From the NCBI GenBank assembly GCA_010909725.1, contig JAACMV010000027.1, positions 310,001 to 374,000 of the forward strand: DNA of 64,000 nt, read 5' to 3'. The position numbers and the translations under genes were made by a program. Shown in pieces: positions 40,990 through 52,319 of this stretch. The notes under the pieces were generated by a model. That model ran no database searches. It was not told the origin of the DNA and saw only the letters and a list, made by a program, of their open reading frames with translations. Each line of letters opens with the position of its first letter. Position 1 is the stretch's first letter. Origin of the DNA: Picochlorum sp. 'celeri'. Lineage: Eukaryota > Chlorophyta > Trebouxiophyceae.

Positions 40990-41417
40990 ACTGCCTCACC
41001 GTGTTGTTCGTGGACTCAAGGGAACTGACACAATCCTGTCAAATTCAATCCTGCACCATGGAAATGGTCTTAACAGTGTCATAATTAAACCATGTTGAGA
41101 TAAAATGCGTGTACATCGGAAAGAAGGGCAATAAAACAGGAATGTGAGTGAATTCAATCGTGGCCAGGCTGATCGACACCGTGGCATTGATCAGAGGGAT
41201 CAACAATCAGCAGAATGGCTGGGACAGATTACACCTTTTTCTTATCGACATACCTGACCAGGAGTATAGCACTATTAAAGAATCTTCTGCTGTGCCAACT
41301 GACGACGATGGTCCAGATGTGTAGGGTATCGCGATGATCTAAATGTTTTATTTACGGTTTTCAGTGCATCACAAAGGCTCGGATTCGTGCCATTCAAAGG
41401 CATTGTAAATCGAATTC
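40990..41417. promoter_or_regulatory. Divergent coiled-coil/HAD spacer
   Basis: About 430 nt between divergent start codons. Only short inverted repeats are seen (TTGATC/GATCAA around 41188-41205), at chance level. No RNA gene was recognised. Confidence 0.35.
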
Positions 41418-42248
41418 ATGGCATCTCTGACACGTGCTCTTAATATTTCTACGACAATCTGCCGCGTATTGCCCTCATCAATACACGCCTGCTTGTGTGG
41501 TAGAAGCAGCAGCAGAAGCAGCAGAGGTCCCTCAACCCATAGTAGTGGTAGAATAGCCTACTCGACTGCCATGGCGAAGGAGAACCATTCTGTGCATAGC
41601 GATGCAGTAGGTCGAGTGATTCGAGGGGTGGTGTTCGACATGGATGGGACGCTGACAGTCCCATGCATTGATTTTGCAAAGATGCGGCAGAGTGTGGGGA
41701 TTGAGAGTGGAGATATTTTGCATGTGATTCACAGTTGGCCGCAAGAGAAGCAGGACGAAGCGTTTGCAAAGATTGCAGCTATTGAAGAGGAAGCATTAGA
41801 AAATATGAAAATCATGCCTGGGGCGGTGGAGTTGTGCTCCTTGTTGGATGAACGCAACATTCCCCGAGCACTTGTCACCAGGAATGTGTCGTCGTCTGTA
41901 CAGTTCTTCCACGACACGGCGTTCCCATTGCCTCCATTTCACCCATCGTTATCGAGAGAGTGGAGGCCGTACAAGCCCGACCCTGCGTCGTTGCATCACA
42001 TTGCAGAGCAGTGGAATGTGTCACCCAGTGAATTAGTCATGATTGGTGATTCTGCAAAGGATGACGTCGTATGTGGGAATGCAGCGGGTGCAGTGACGAT
42101 ATTACTAGATGAAAAGAACGTATATAAAGAAAGGAATGATCCCAAGTTGGTGGAAATCAACGCTGTGCCGGATTTCATCGTCTCCTCACTGCATGAGGCA
42201 TCTGTTGTTCTTCATGATCAGTTACAGCTCCAGAGGAGCAGTCCATAA
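41418..42248 (+). CDS. HAD-superfamily phosphatase, organelle-targeted
   Basis: Single exon, 276 residues. HAD motifs: I, VVFDMDGTLTVP (nucleophile and acid/base Asp at ~72 and 74); II, ALVTRNVS; III, the Lys in WRPYKPDP; IV, MIGDSAKDDVVCGNAAG. The short helical cap after motif I (IDFAKMRQSVGIESGDIL) is of C1 type, as in phosphoglycolate phosphatase-like enzymes and plant organelle HAD proteins. The N-terminal ~60 residues (MASLTRALNISTTICRVLP, Ser/Arg-rich) look like a transit peptide. Substrate unknown. The stop codon is 4 nt from the convergent J-domain/MECR gene. Confidence 0.87.
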   Translation: MASLTRALNISTTICRVLPSSIHACLCGRSSSRSSRGPSTHSSGRIAYSTAMAKENHSVHSDAVGRVIRGVVFDMDGTLTVPCIDFAKMRQSVGIESGDILHVIHSWPQEKQDEAFAKIAAIEEEALENMKIMPGAVELCSLLDERNIPRALVTRNVSSSVQFFHDTAFPLPPFHPSLSREWRPYKPDPASLHHIAEQWNVSPSELVMIGDSAKDDVVCGNAAGAVTILLDEKNVYKERNDPKLVEINAVPDFIVSSLHEASVVLHDQLQLQRSSP

Positions 42249-42252
42249 TCAA

Positions 42253-43969
42253 TCAAGCATGTTCTCCAACATCAGATACCTTGAGCAACACTTTTGTATT
42301 CTTTCCTCGATCCATAGCATGGTCTAATGCTTCGTCGAAATCAGTCGCCATTTCATACTCTGTCACCTGAGCAGACAGGGTGTTGTTTCGCACCAACTTG
42401 CCAAGCGTCTCAACCAGCTTTGGCACTTTGCTCTGATTGTCTGAAATCCATTTACGAGTATTAAATCCTTTAATTTTCATACCACCAAAGACCCATGATT
42501 TCCAGTTCCAGTTTGGACTCCTTCCACTCATGCAGCCATAAATCACCATTTGTGCCCCATCAGCAGACATGGCTTCTGATACACGGACACCCGAGTCTCC
42601 ACCAATACAATCAAGTCCAAGTTTAGGTTTGGCAAAGAATTTGAGCTTGTTCATCTCTCCTTTGATCGATCCCTGATCGCGAATCACGTGGACCGCACCG
42701 AGTTTTTTCAACCATGCCGATGTCTTGTCAAAGTCACTCTCTGGAGACACAACAGCAACGGCTCGCAGGCGCAACACGTGGCACAATTGTATAATACACT
42801 GACCAACAGTACCATTAGCACCATTCAAAATCACACAGTCTCCCGGCTTGAGGTTGGCATCCTCCAGAAGCCTATAGGCAGTAATCATTTCACGAATCAA
42901 TGCTGCCTGATCCATGGGCATCACATCAGCTGGAATCACCAACACATCTTTCGCTTTAAACGCTGCCAAAGACCTCCAAGTACCCATGTTTGACTTTAAT
43001 GGAATCACCCAATCCCCTTCGCGGGTATCCTTCACACCCGGTCCGTTCTTCACCACAACTCCAATCCCATCATGCCCCGGCACAAACGGTGCCTTGACAG
43101 GAGGATCATTCCCATACAGCCCTCCGGTATGAATAGTATATAAATCCGCAGGATTTATTGGCATCATCCTCATACTCACCAAAACCTCACCCCATTCCAG
43201 CTCTGGCGGAATATCCTGCATATCCACCGTCAACACTTCCTTTGGAAGCCCAGCCCGCTGACACGTCACTGTATACGCCTTGATCTTTGGCAACATGACA
43301 GGCTCGTACGACCCTTTCACCACCCCAAACTGATCAATAATATCCTCCGATGTAAATGTCTGAACCCCATCCTGTCCCCGTGACCGCATCCATGCTTCAA
43401 ACCCTGCCGTATGACTCTGATCCACCTGCCTCACCGCCAACTGCTCTGACAAATTTGCTCTCGTCTGCGGAGCCATTTTCCCACGATCCCTGAAATTACC
43501 TCCCCCAAAACCATCAATAAACTCCTCCTCCGCCGTCCGCATCACCTGACCAGTCTCATCATACACGCGCTTCTTGTCTGGATCAGACAGTGTCTCGTAC
43601 GCCTGCTGCAGCAGTCGAAACCTCTCCAAACTACCACCTTTATCGGGGTGTTCCTTGGTCGCCAGATTCCTGTACGCCCTTCTGATCTACAATACAGATG
43701 GATATAACATAATAATACCATGCCGAGTCTCGTATTAGTAGTAGGGAATTTTCAAAAAAAGTACAAGATACACTCATTTGAAAAAATAAACACAACCGGG
43801 GAGCGCCGTGCCACCATTGAAAACACCAACCACATACCTCTTTACTCCCAGCATTCTTGGGTAAATCCAAAATGGCATACAAATCCATCCCTCCCGTGTC
43901 TTTCCTCATAGTCGCAGATTCCTGATTGACATTCATCGTTGGAACGTTCTCTCCCTCTTTCGAACTCAT
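42253..43969 (-). CDS. J-domain fused to mitochondrial enoyl-reductase (MECR)-like MDR protein
   Basis: Exons 43969-43838 and 43686-42253 (151-nt intron, phase 0) give 521 residues. The first ~95 residues contain a full J domain: MDLYAILDLPKNAGSKE, then IRRAYRNLATKEHPDKGG with the HPD motif, then LLQQAYETLSDPDKKRVYD. J domains stimulate Hsp70 ATPase. From ~165 on is a medium-chain dehydrogenase/reductase: ELEWGEVLVSMRMMPINPAD, the GGLYGNDP loop with the candidate catalytic Tyr, FVPGHDGIGVVV, GDWVIPLKSNMGTWRSLAAF, NGANGTVGQCIIQLC and GLDCIGGDSG. Those are the landmarks of trans-2-enoyl-CoA/ACP reductase of mitochondrial fatty-acid synthesis. The fusion is in one exon, so it is not a gene-model artefact. 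No clear presequence is seen. Confidence 0.87.
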
Positions 43970-44125
43970 ATTCTGCTGATACAATCCCATACTGATAGTT
44001 CTATCAGCACATAAAAAGATGTAATATTCAACTGGCGATACAGGAGACACACACATGGTTTTTAGATTGAACCGCATCCCGGTCCACGTGCATTGACCCA
44101 CCGTAAATAGATATATTAAATACAA

Positions 44126-45293
44126 ATGGCACGTCTCTCTCGTCTTTATCCAACTGCTGCTCTGAGAAGGTCTCAAAATCATCCATGGATTATACATCCA
44201 ACTATGAAACCAATTCCATCGCATAATGATGTGTATGGCATCGCCATGCCTCGCAACATGTGGGTCTCGGTCCCTCTAGTTGTTGGCTCTTCTTCTTCTT
44301 CTTCTTCTTCTTCTTCCTCTTGTGCAGCAGGGAGAAGAAGAAGAAGAGGGAGGAGACTATTGATCTCGTTGGAAGCAAAGGAGCATTCACGTGACATCAA
44401 TAGAGTAGTAGACGATAGCAGCAGTAGTAGTAGTAGAAGCAGGCGTGATCATCCACGCGGCCATGATGACTTGGTGATGTGTCGACGGTCTCTCATCCTG
44501 TCTTGGTTGGCTCTTGGCATGTGGCAGCCTGCTGCCCAGGGTGCACCATCCGCCATCACCCACAAGGAGGAAGAAGATAAAGATCAATCCAAGAAGAAGA
44601 AGAACATGTCGCACAAAGAAGAACAAGGCAGACGGACATTTGCAAGCACTGCTGCCCAGCAAGGATTTTCTTTTTCATACCCTGCCTCATTTGTGATTGC
44701 CTATGATAGAACACAGGATACGTCTCGCGACGGAGCCATCATCTCGATAGGAAATTTCACCAACACAATCCACACAGCAACAGTATTTAGACAGCGCGTG
44801 CGTGATGTGGGGCTCCCTCAGACACCAGAAGATGCCTACAAACTGTGCATCCAACCCCTCATTGATGATGCCTCCACCACTGGATTCAGACTCATTCAGG
44901 ACTCGCTCTTCACAACAGAAGACAGCGACATCATGTATGAATATGAGTATGAACAATCTGTCTGCAGGGGACAGGAGATTGTGGAAGGCGTTGGCGGTGT
45001 CCTTCGATGCACGGTATGTGTTTTTTTTAATTCCATAATGATGCTGCGTGTCTGTCCCTCCATAGACCATGACACCTCTGGGTCACACATACATATATAT
45101 ATACATAATGCAGGGTACGTATGGCCAGGATGTTCCCATTCAAACCAAGCGCATCCTTGCCAGGACACTCTTCCTCCCTGAAGATCAGTCATCCAACAGC
45201 AGCAGAACAACAACAGTCACCCTGTTGACCATGCAGGCATCCACGAATGATGACACCATGCGTGCTATTATCGATTCATTTATTCCATTGTAA
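44126..45293 (+). CDS. PsbP-domain protein of the thylakoid lumen
   Basis: Exons 44126-45013 and 45114-45293 (100-nt intron, phase 0) give 355 residues. The C-terminal ~190 residues have the PsbP fold: GFSFSYPASFVIAYDRTQ, GAIISIGNFTNTIHTATVF, TPEDAYKLCIQPLID and YEYEYEQSVCRGQEIV. The leader is bipartite, with a twin-arginine lumenal signal MCRRSLILSWLALGMWQPAA followed by AQGA. PsbP-domain proteins assist photosystem II or NDH assembly; this is a PPD-type paralogue rather than the oxygen-evolving PsbP itself, since it is longer and divergent. Two low-complexity inserts (a Ser run from TCT triplets at ~54-65, a Ser/Arg run at ~97-107) sit within the leader. Confidence 0.82.
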
Positions 45294-45314
45294 TAAATAT
45301 AGTAAAGTTACAGT

Positions 45315-47503
45315 ATGGATGAAGGACAAACAGACGGTGTTGAACGGTCGTCTTCATTTCTCGGACATGGCGTCATGTCCCAAGAAGATCCAACACAGTC
45401 GCATGGTTCAGAACATCAGCTGACCCCTGGGGGACGTTTAAGGCATTTTGGGGGTATATTATTAGAGGTATGGGGTATGGATGGGTGGTTTTCTTTGGTG
45501 ACAGACGGGGCGGTGTTTGAAATTCACACCCTTGATACGGTTGTTTCTACTCGCAGGAATTATCATCTCAATCGACGAGTAAAACGAAAAGAAAGTCTTC
45601 TTTACAGAGTGGGATGCATCAGACGCCGACGAGTGGTGTAACGGCACGGTTGTCACGGCAAGGCCGTGTCGCTCGCACGAGTGGGAGCAGTGATCGTCGG
45701 ATCAGCAGTACGCCCCTGGAGCAGCATGCCTCTGTACTACAAGAAGAACAAGATGATTATGATGAGGATATGGAGGAGGTTGTGGAGGCGTTGAAGCGGG
45801 AGGTGGAGAGTAAGGATGTGCGTTTGAAGAGTTTGGTCAAGGAGATGGAGGCACGGGAGGATGCTCTTCGGAGTTTGCGGGTGGAGTTGCAGGGGGTCAA
45901 AGTGCGGCATGAGGAGGCGTTGGGGTTGTCTGAAAAGTATATAGCGGAGGCGAGGTTGTCCAGGGATGAGGAGGTGTCTCGATTGGAGGAGGAGTTTGCC
46001 TTGTATAAGAATGAGGTGGAGGCACGGGAGAGGCGTGTGGAGAGGGAGCATCGGGATGCGATGGTGTCGTTGGAAGGGAAGATGGATGCGCTCAAGTCAT
46101 TGAATGGAAAGGTGCGGCAGGAGAATGAGGTGTTGCTGTCTGAGATGAAGAAGAAAGAGTCTGTGATGAGGGATGTGGAGAGGGAGAGGCAGAGGGCGGT
46201 GAACAAGTTTGATGCGGCGATGAAGAGTTTAGAGCAGCTTGAATATCAATATGATGTGTTAGAAAAGGATGCAAAGGAGACGGAGGCGGTGAAGAGTCGG
46301 CGTATTTTGGATTTGGAGGAGGAGGTGGAGGAACTGCGTGTGTCTCGGGCGCAAGAGATGCAGGATGGTCGGCGAGAGCGTGTGGCATTGGAAGAAGAGT
46401 TGGAGGAGCGGGTGGAGGCGCTGAAGATGGCGGAGCAAAAATATAGACGGGCTGAGATGTCTGCAGCAGAGAGTCTTCGAAGAGAAAAGGCAATGCAGAG
46501 CAAGGTGGAGCAGCTGGAAGAGTTGTGCGATGCGCTCAAGTCAGAGAATTTATCCCTACAGGATGAGGCAGCAAAAGCGAGAGGGGATGTTGAGCGGCTG
46601 ACTGGAGCGATTGATGGTGCATCTCAGATGTCAAAGACCACAGAGCACATGCTTGATGGATACAAGAAGGAACATGACGCATTGAAGGCAGAGATTGAGG
46701 GATTGAGAGAGCTTTTGAGTGCTTCAGAGGCCAATGTGCGGGATGAACGAGCACGGGTGGAAGGTTTAAAGGCGACTGTGTCGCGGCTGGAGCATGAGCT
46801 TGAGCACCTGCGAGGTGCTGCAGCTGCCGAGAAGAAGACGTTGTCTTCTGAGATGGAGGCTCTCGAGGCAGAACATAAGACACAAGAAAGTGCATGGGTA
46901 GCCGAAAAGGATTCTTTGAAGAGAGAGTTGGAAATGCTCCATGGCCAAGTTCAAGTTCTGACGCAGTGCGCCACGGTGAGAAAGGATACCAAGCCTTCCA
47001 ATAATGTTTCTGTCGAAGAGGACAGGCATGAAGAGTCTTCTGTGAAAGATATAGCGCATGAGTTGACGTTTGGCCGTGAGGATGGATCTGCCAGTGAAGA
47101 AGCACAGAGTATCTCATTTGGAAAGCCACAGGATGTGATGGAACACGTGCCTGCGCCAACACCGCATTCAGAGTTGAGGCAGCAGCTCGCTGCGCTGAAA
47201 TTGTCCTTGTTAGATTCCACCCCAAGGCGAGAGAAGACATCGGCATTGTATGTGACGCAATCTGATGGGAGTGAGGGGCCCTACCTTCAAGCCCACCGCC
47301 CAGATGTGGGTCAAGGAGGTGAGCGCATTGGCATTGATATTGAAGCAGAGGAAGAACATCAGATGGATGATTTCGACTCGTCATCAGATGATGATGCTCT
47401 TTCATCCTCGGATGCAGATACGATATCAAAAGCCAGAGATCAAGTGTTTAGAGCCAAGGAATATTTGAGACGAATGTCATCCTCCATAGAACAGAATTCG
47501 TGA
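45315..47503 (+). CDS. Coiled-coil protein with acidic C-terminus, function unknown
   Basis: Exons 45315-45467 and 45557-47503 (89-nt intron, phase 0) give 699 residues. Residues ~110-500 are continuous coiled coil (VVEALKREVESKDVRLKSLV and on). The N-terminal ~100 residues are Ser/Gln-rich with a short hydrophobic patch LRHFGGILLEE made by the splice. The last ~90 residues are acidic with Asp/Ser runs, ending SKARDQVFRAKEYLRRMSSS. No motor or ATPase motif is present. It starts 22 nt after the PsbP-like stop, on the same strand, so the two genes are extremely close. Confidence 0.74.
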
Positions 47504-47567
47504 TGTAGTGTACAGCAATATCGATTGTTTTATATACGTGTATTATGACATATATACCCTGTAGTGT

Positions 47568-49249
47568 ATGCACCGTGTAATTCGGGTTTCCGTGAAGACA
47601 ACAAACTTGAGTGCTGTTGCTGCCTGTCGACCCAGAGCATTGCACGCCAGTTCAATGAAAACGTCATCCATTGTCTGGTTTAGAAAGGTATGTATATTTG
47701 TAGGTAATTTTGAGGGCCTAGATCTGATACATTGTCGTTGATTGTGTTTTAGGGGTTACGGTTGCATGACAACCCTGCTCTGCTAGAAGCAGCCCAAGAT
47801 GTGGACCATTTGTACCCAATCTTTGTGCTCGACCCACATTTTATGAACCCAGAAAAAATTGGGGTCAATCGGATACAGTTTCTGCTCGAGTCGCTGAAAG
47901 ACCTCCACGAGTCCTTACGAGCCAGAGGCTCTCGTTTGTTGGTTCTACGGGGGAAACCCGAGGAGATTCTTCCAAAGAAGATAGAAGAGTGGCAAGTGAG
48001 TACAATGTGCTTTGAATCGGATACAGAACCGTACGCACAGAAGAGAGATGCCAGCATTATTGCAATGGCACAAGAGGCTGGAGTACGTGTGTCCACACAT
48101 GTGTCACATACCCTGTATGATCCTCGCACGCTGATTGACAAATATGGAGGTAAAGCACCTTTGACGATGAAGGCATTCGAAGGGCTTGTGCGGTCTGTAG
48201 GAGAGCCCCCTATGCCAGTCTCTGACCCACCATCTGCTCTTCCTCCACCTGGAGCGCATGTGCTTGGGGATTCAGACCTTGATGTGCCTTCGCTTCAAGA
48301 CATCGGGTATGGAGAATACACAAAATATGTGCAGAAGAATGTAGATGGAGGGGAAACGGCGGCGCTCGCGAGAATGGCAAAATACCTGGCAGATGTTGAC
48401 TGGGTAGCTACCTTTGAAAAGCCAAAAGGTAATCCTGCGGCATTCACTCCATATCCTGCCACTACCCTATTGTCTCCGTACCTTAAATTCGGGAATCTCT
48501 CGTCCAGGCTGTTCTACAGCAAGATACAAGAGATTTATAGGGCGAGAAAAGGAAATCACACCAAGCCTCCAACATCCTTGCTAGGCCAGTTGTACTGGAG
48601 AGAGTTCTTCTACTGTGTCAGCACACATGTTACAAACTTTGATAGAATGGAAGGTAATGTCATATGTAAGCAGATCGACTGGAAGCATAATAAAGAATTC
48701 CTTGATGCGTGGGAACACAGTCGAACGGGCTTTCCATGGATTGATGCCATCATGGCACAACTTCGACAGGAGGGGTGGATGCATCATCTTGCTCGACACT
48801 CCGTGGCATGCTTTCTCACCCGTGGTGATCTGTACTGTAGCTGGGAAGATGGTAGAGATGTATTTGAAAAGTACCTGCTTGATGCAGATTGGGCACTCAA
48901 CAATGGAAACTGGATGTGGCTGTCAGCATCTGCCTTCTTCTCACAATACTTTAGGGTGTACTCTCCCATATCATTTGGGAAGCAGTATGATAAGAATGGA
49001 GACTATATTCGCAAATATATTCCAGCATTGAAAGATATGCCGTCAAAGTACATCTATGAGCCATGGACTGCCCCCCTATCTGTTCAGCAGACTGCACAAT
49101 GCATCATTGGGACTGACTATCCAAAGCCAATAATCGACCATGCAGTGGTGCACAAGGAAAACATTGCAAAGATGAAGGTGGCGTACGAAAAAAACAAAAA
49201 GCGAAGTATGGAGTCTGATGGTTCCACGGCGAAGAAAAGCAAGAAATAA
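47568..49249 (+). CDS. (6-4) photolyase / animal-type cryptochrome
   Basis: Exons 47568-47687 and 47753-49249 (65-nt intron, phase 0) give 538 residues. The junction restores SIVWFRKGLRLHDNPALLE at the start of the photolyase alpha/beta domain. The FAD domain has LGQLYWREFFY, TGFPWIDAIMAQLRQEGWMH, HLARHSVACFLTRGDLYCSW and NNGNWMWLSASAFFSQYFRV. The HHLARH pair matches the two active-site histidines of (6-4) photolyases, supporting a (6-4)/CPF1 type that repairs UV photoproducts and may act as a light receptor. The first 29 residues are basic and Ser/Ala-rich, possibly a transit peptide; a second in-frame ATG (Met30) would make a shorter nuclear form. C-terminal tail KKRSMESDGSTAKKSKK resembles a nuclear signal. 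Confidence 0.92.
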
Positions 49250-49258
49250 AAATGATCA

Positions 49259-50893
49259 TCATGTTGTTGACCAACTCTGGTCCTTGTCCACAGCCGACTT
49301 GTACATGAGTCGGGAGAAGAATCGCACCGCGTCGTAGTATTCCTCCACAGGAACTTTTTCATTCACTCCATGTAACATGGAAAGATCTCCCCGGGAAATA
49401 TTGAAACTGAATGGCGAGAACCTGATAATTTTTTCAGGTGCAATCCGATGGTACCACCTTGAATCAGTCATTCCAGTGAGCAGCATTGGAAACACGGGAA
49501 TTGCATGATACATGGATCCATGTTTTCTTTCAGCACCTTTCTCAGCAGTCCGATAGCTAAATATTTCTTGAACCACTCCCTTGACCATGTTGAATTGGCT
49601 CGAGTCTGATGGTGTCACAGTCTGCTCTGGATACACCACTGCAGAGATGTCCTCAATCTCGATAGTCTCATCAATACTTTTCGTTAGCATTTCAAAATAC
49701 TGGTGAACCGACTCTCTCGAGTCTGATGGCAACGTCCTCACATTAATATTCAACGACCCTGCCTGAGGAAGTACATTGTCTGCATTCCCGCCTGCGAGCA
49801 CACTCACAATCCCTACAGTGGATCTCACAAGTGCGCCCAACGTCTTCCCACCCATGGACCCCATCATCTGGCCCATTACAGGATTAAGGAGTGGATGATC
49901 CGCATGCTGAAGAATCCACCGTAATGGCCAGAAGGACATCACCTCACCCATGGATTTCAGTAGGTCTGTGGTTGGTGCCTCCAATTTTGTCGGCAAGGGA
50001 TTGGCCTCAAGGGCCGCGATAACCTTGGCTAATTTGGCTGCTACTGTCTTTCCCGATCCCGTATCCGGCAAGGACGCATGTCCACCTTCCCCTCGTACAG
50101 TCACCTTCCAATTCTGAGCAGTCTTCTCCCCAGTAGACAGAACAGCAAAAGGACCTCGAGCCAAAACGGTCTTTCCGAGGGATAAATTGTCCTCTACGAT
50201 GAAACCACCTTCATCAACAACCAACGCAGGAGTCACACCCTCCAGTTTTTCGGCCAAAGCCTTTGCACCCTTGTGTCCACCAATTTCCTCATCATGCCCA
50301 AAGGCAATAAGAATCGACCTCTTTGGCTCAAAACCCTTGATCAGTAATTGATTCACAGCTTCCAGTATTGCAACAGCAGTAAATTTAGTGTCCAGAGATC
50401 CTCGACCCCAAACATAACCCTGCGCAACAGTGCCAGAAAATGGTGGATATGTCCACGCATCCACTCGTTCCGTAGCTGGCACCACATCCAAGTGAGAGAT
50501 GAAAACAATAGGATCAAGCGAGGGATCAGCCCCCTTCCATTCCATCAAAAGACTATACTCATGAACCGTATCGACACGCAGTGACTTCCATACCCTCGGA
50601 AAATGCCTCTGCAAGTCCTTGTGTAAAGAGTCAAAAGCACCTTTGGCTTCAGGCGACACGTGATTGGGAGCCCCCACTGTTGCAATCGTCGCAGATTTCA
50701 ATGCATCTGTAAATCTATTTAAACATGATTCCTTTTCTGCAATATCGTCGTAATACAATGCCAAGGTTTCATCGTTTCCAGGAGACCCAAAGCTCTGTTG
50801 GAACAGACCCAAAAATTCCCTGGTTCGTGGCCATATCCCAACCCCGATAGCCACCAAAACCACAAAAAGGCTTCGTAATGAAATTATATTCAT
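49259..50893 (-). CDS. M20 metallopeptidase, PM20D1-like
   Basis: Single exon, 544 residues. Zinc ligands and catalytic residues of M20 peptidases are present: FISHLDVVPA (metal His, catalytic Asp), YVWGRGSLDTKFT (bridging Asp), FGHDEEIGGHKG (catalytic and metal Glu), VVDEGGF (metal position) and a late His in SMLHGVNEKVPVEEY. The internal dimerisation domain starts near VRGEGGHASLPDTGSG. The N-terminal segment SLFVVLVAIGVGIWP is a signal or membrane anchor. It is most like PM20D1, which makes and hydrolyses N-fatty-acyl amino acids in animals; the substrate here is unknown. Stop codon is 9 nt from that of the photolyase gene. Confidence 0.9.
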   Translation of the reverse strand: MNIISLRSLFVVLVAIGVGIWPRTREFLGLFQQSFGSPGNDETLALYYDDIAEKESCLNRFTDALKSATIATVGAPNHVSPEAKGAFDSLHKDLQRHFPRVWKSLRVDTVHEYSLLMEWKGADPSLDPIVFISHLDVVPATERVDAWTYPPFSGTVAQGYVWGRGSLDTKFTAVAILEAVNQLLIKGFEPKRSILIAFGHDEEIGGHKGAKALAEKLEGVTPALVVDEGGFIVEDNLSLGKTVLARGPFAVLSTGEKTAQNWKVTVRGEGGHASLPDTGSGKTVAAKLAKVIAALEANPLPTKLEAPTTDLLKSMGEVMSFWPLRWILQHADHPLLNPVMGQMMGSMGGKTLGALVRSTVGIVSVLAGGNADNVLPQAGSLNINVRTLPSDSRESVHQYFEMLTKSIDETIEIEDISAVVYPEQTVTPSDSSQFNMVKGVVQEIFSYRTAEKGAERKHGSMYHAIPVFPMLLTGMTDSRWYHRIAPEKIIRFSPFSFNISRGDLSMLHGVNEKVPVEEYYDAVRFFSRLMYKSAVDKDQSWSTT

Positions 50894-51095
50894 TATTGTT
50901 TGTCACAAATACCCGGGGAGAGGCTCAAACTTTAGAGGAAAACTTCATGCATTAAGCGATACGGTCGCTTCGATCCATTGAACGGTAGGTTGTGCATCCA
51001 TGGACGCTGGCATCAATCGTGACCGTCTTCTTCAAAAACCCTGACTGGAATTCCAACCAATACATTGAATTATATTTTAATACTCATACCAAGTG

Positions 51096-51944
51096 ATGAC
51101 AAACGTACAAGCTGCAAATCGACACGTTGACGAGGCAGACGTGCAGCGTTTGCAAACCCTACGCTCGCAGATAGAAGCGCTCGAGAAAACTGGGTTGGAG
51201 GACAAAACCAACGAATATAATGTTAAAATATGCAAGCTTGAGAGGATCGTGAGTGATGCGAGGGATAAACTGGATTTTGTGGAGAAGACTGTGGCGACGA
51301 GTCCAAGAGTTTCGGAGGTTCAGTCCAAAGAGCTTGTCGATGCTCGAAACCGGTACTCAAGGCTTAGTTCTGAGACGGAAGAGTCTAAGAATGCATCAGC
51401 AAGTCTGAAAGAAGATCTCGTCGTCCTGAGGCGTCTGAGAAAGGATGAGCAGCAACTGTTACAGGCAATTTTTTCTCAGCCAGAGTGGCGAGAGCATCCA
51501 AAGATTCAAGAACTTCACGATGAGATCAATAATATTCAAGGAAGTCTGCACAACCATAATGTTCAGATGGCGTCGATGAATACTGCCAGAGCTTTGCTTG
51601 AGATGGCCATGAGGTACTGCCGTCAGGCTATGCAGGGACCTGCAGATTTGCAACAGTTGAATGACTGCATCAACTCGGTGCAGCAGGTTTATGGAAGAGC
51701 GGAGAACTCCATGCCTGAGTTGGGGTCTATGGTACATGGTAAGGTTTCATGGGAGACGTGTTCTACCTTGGAGGATGGTAGAGATAGAATTGCCACAGTG
51801 GAAGCATGTGTGGCTGATTGTCATGGTCAAGTTGTTGAGGCTGTCAAGCGCGCTCAGGACGTGAAGCACAGGGAGGAAGAGGTATTGATTGAAAAACAAG
51901 AGGCACTGCGTGATATTCAGCGAAAGATTGTGATGGAGCAGTGA
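51096..51944 (+). CDS. Coiled-coil protein, function unknown
   Basis: Single exon, 282 residues from the ATG at 51096. It is coiled coil from ~residue 15 to 155 (DVQRLQTLRSQIEALEKTGL...EEDLVVLRRLRKDEQQLLQA-like heptads), then a helical region with ALLEMAMRYCRQAMQGPADL and a final helix KHREEEVLIEKQEALRDIQR. No membrane segment or catalytic motif. Not recognised. Divergent from the M20 peptidase gene, with a 202-nt spacer. Confidence 0.65.
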   Translation: MTNVQAANRHVDEADVQRLQTLRSQIEALEKTGLEDKTNEYNVKICKLERIVSDARDKLDFVEKTVATSPRVSEVQSKELVDARNRYSRLSSETEESKNASASLKEDLVVLRRLRKDEQQLLQAIFSQPEWREHPKIQELHDEINNIQGSLHNHNVQMASMNTARALLEMAMRYCRQAMQGPADLQQLNDCINSVQQVYGRAENSMPELGSMVHGKVSWETCSTLEDGRDRIATVEACVADCHGQVVEAVKRAQDVKHREEEVLIEKQEALRDIQRKIVMEQ

Positions 51945-52319
51945 ATAGAGAGATGTATGTATCAATATCTACCATGATGATTTGTTGCTTGTTCTCATAC
52001 TCTATCTCCACACAAATATATACTTCGTATGCATCTACATTGTTACACAAACGACGCATGTAATACAAATCATGGATGGATGGATTTACATTCTTCCTCA
52101 GAATGATATGGCATGGACGTCAATATATGGTCAGGAATTTGGTATCTAGTGGTTCTTTTCTGTATGTAACCAAAACAGTCTTCGATACAACAAAACAGGT
52201 ATGCTAACATGTGTGGTTTTATATACAGTGGTTCTGTCTTTCGTTCAATCATGGGTTTCTCTTCACTACAACTACTGGTAGCACAGTGCTGTCATGGTAC
52301 GATGGCCGACCGATTTGCT
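51945..52319. other. 3' flank of tandem family unit A
   Basis: About 375 nt. The stretch ~52085-52260 is similar to ~54828-54990, the 3' flank of unit B (shared words such as TCAGAATGATA and a GTGGTTCT/GTGGTTTCT context in the same order), so the duplication includes downstream sequence. No gene seen. Confidence 0.5.
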
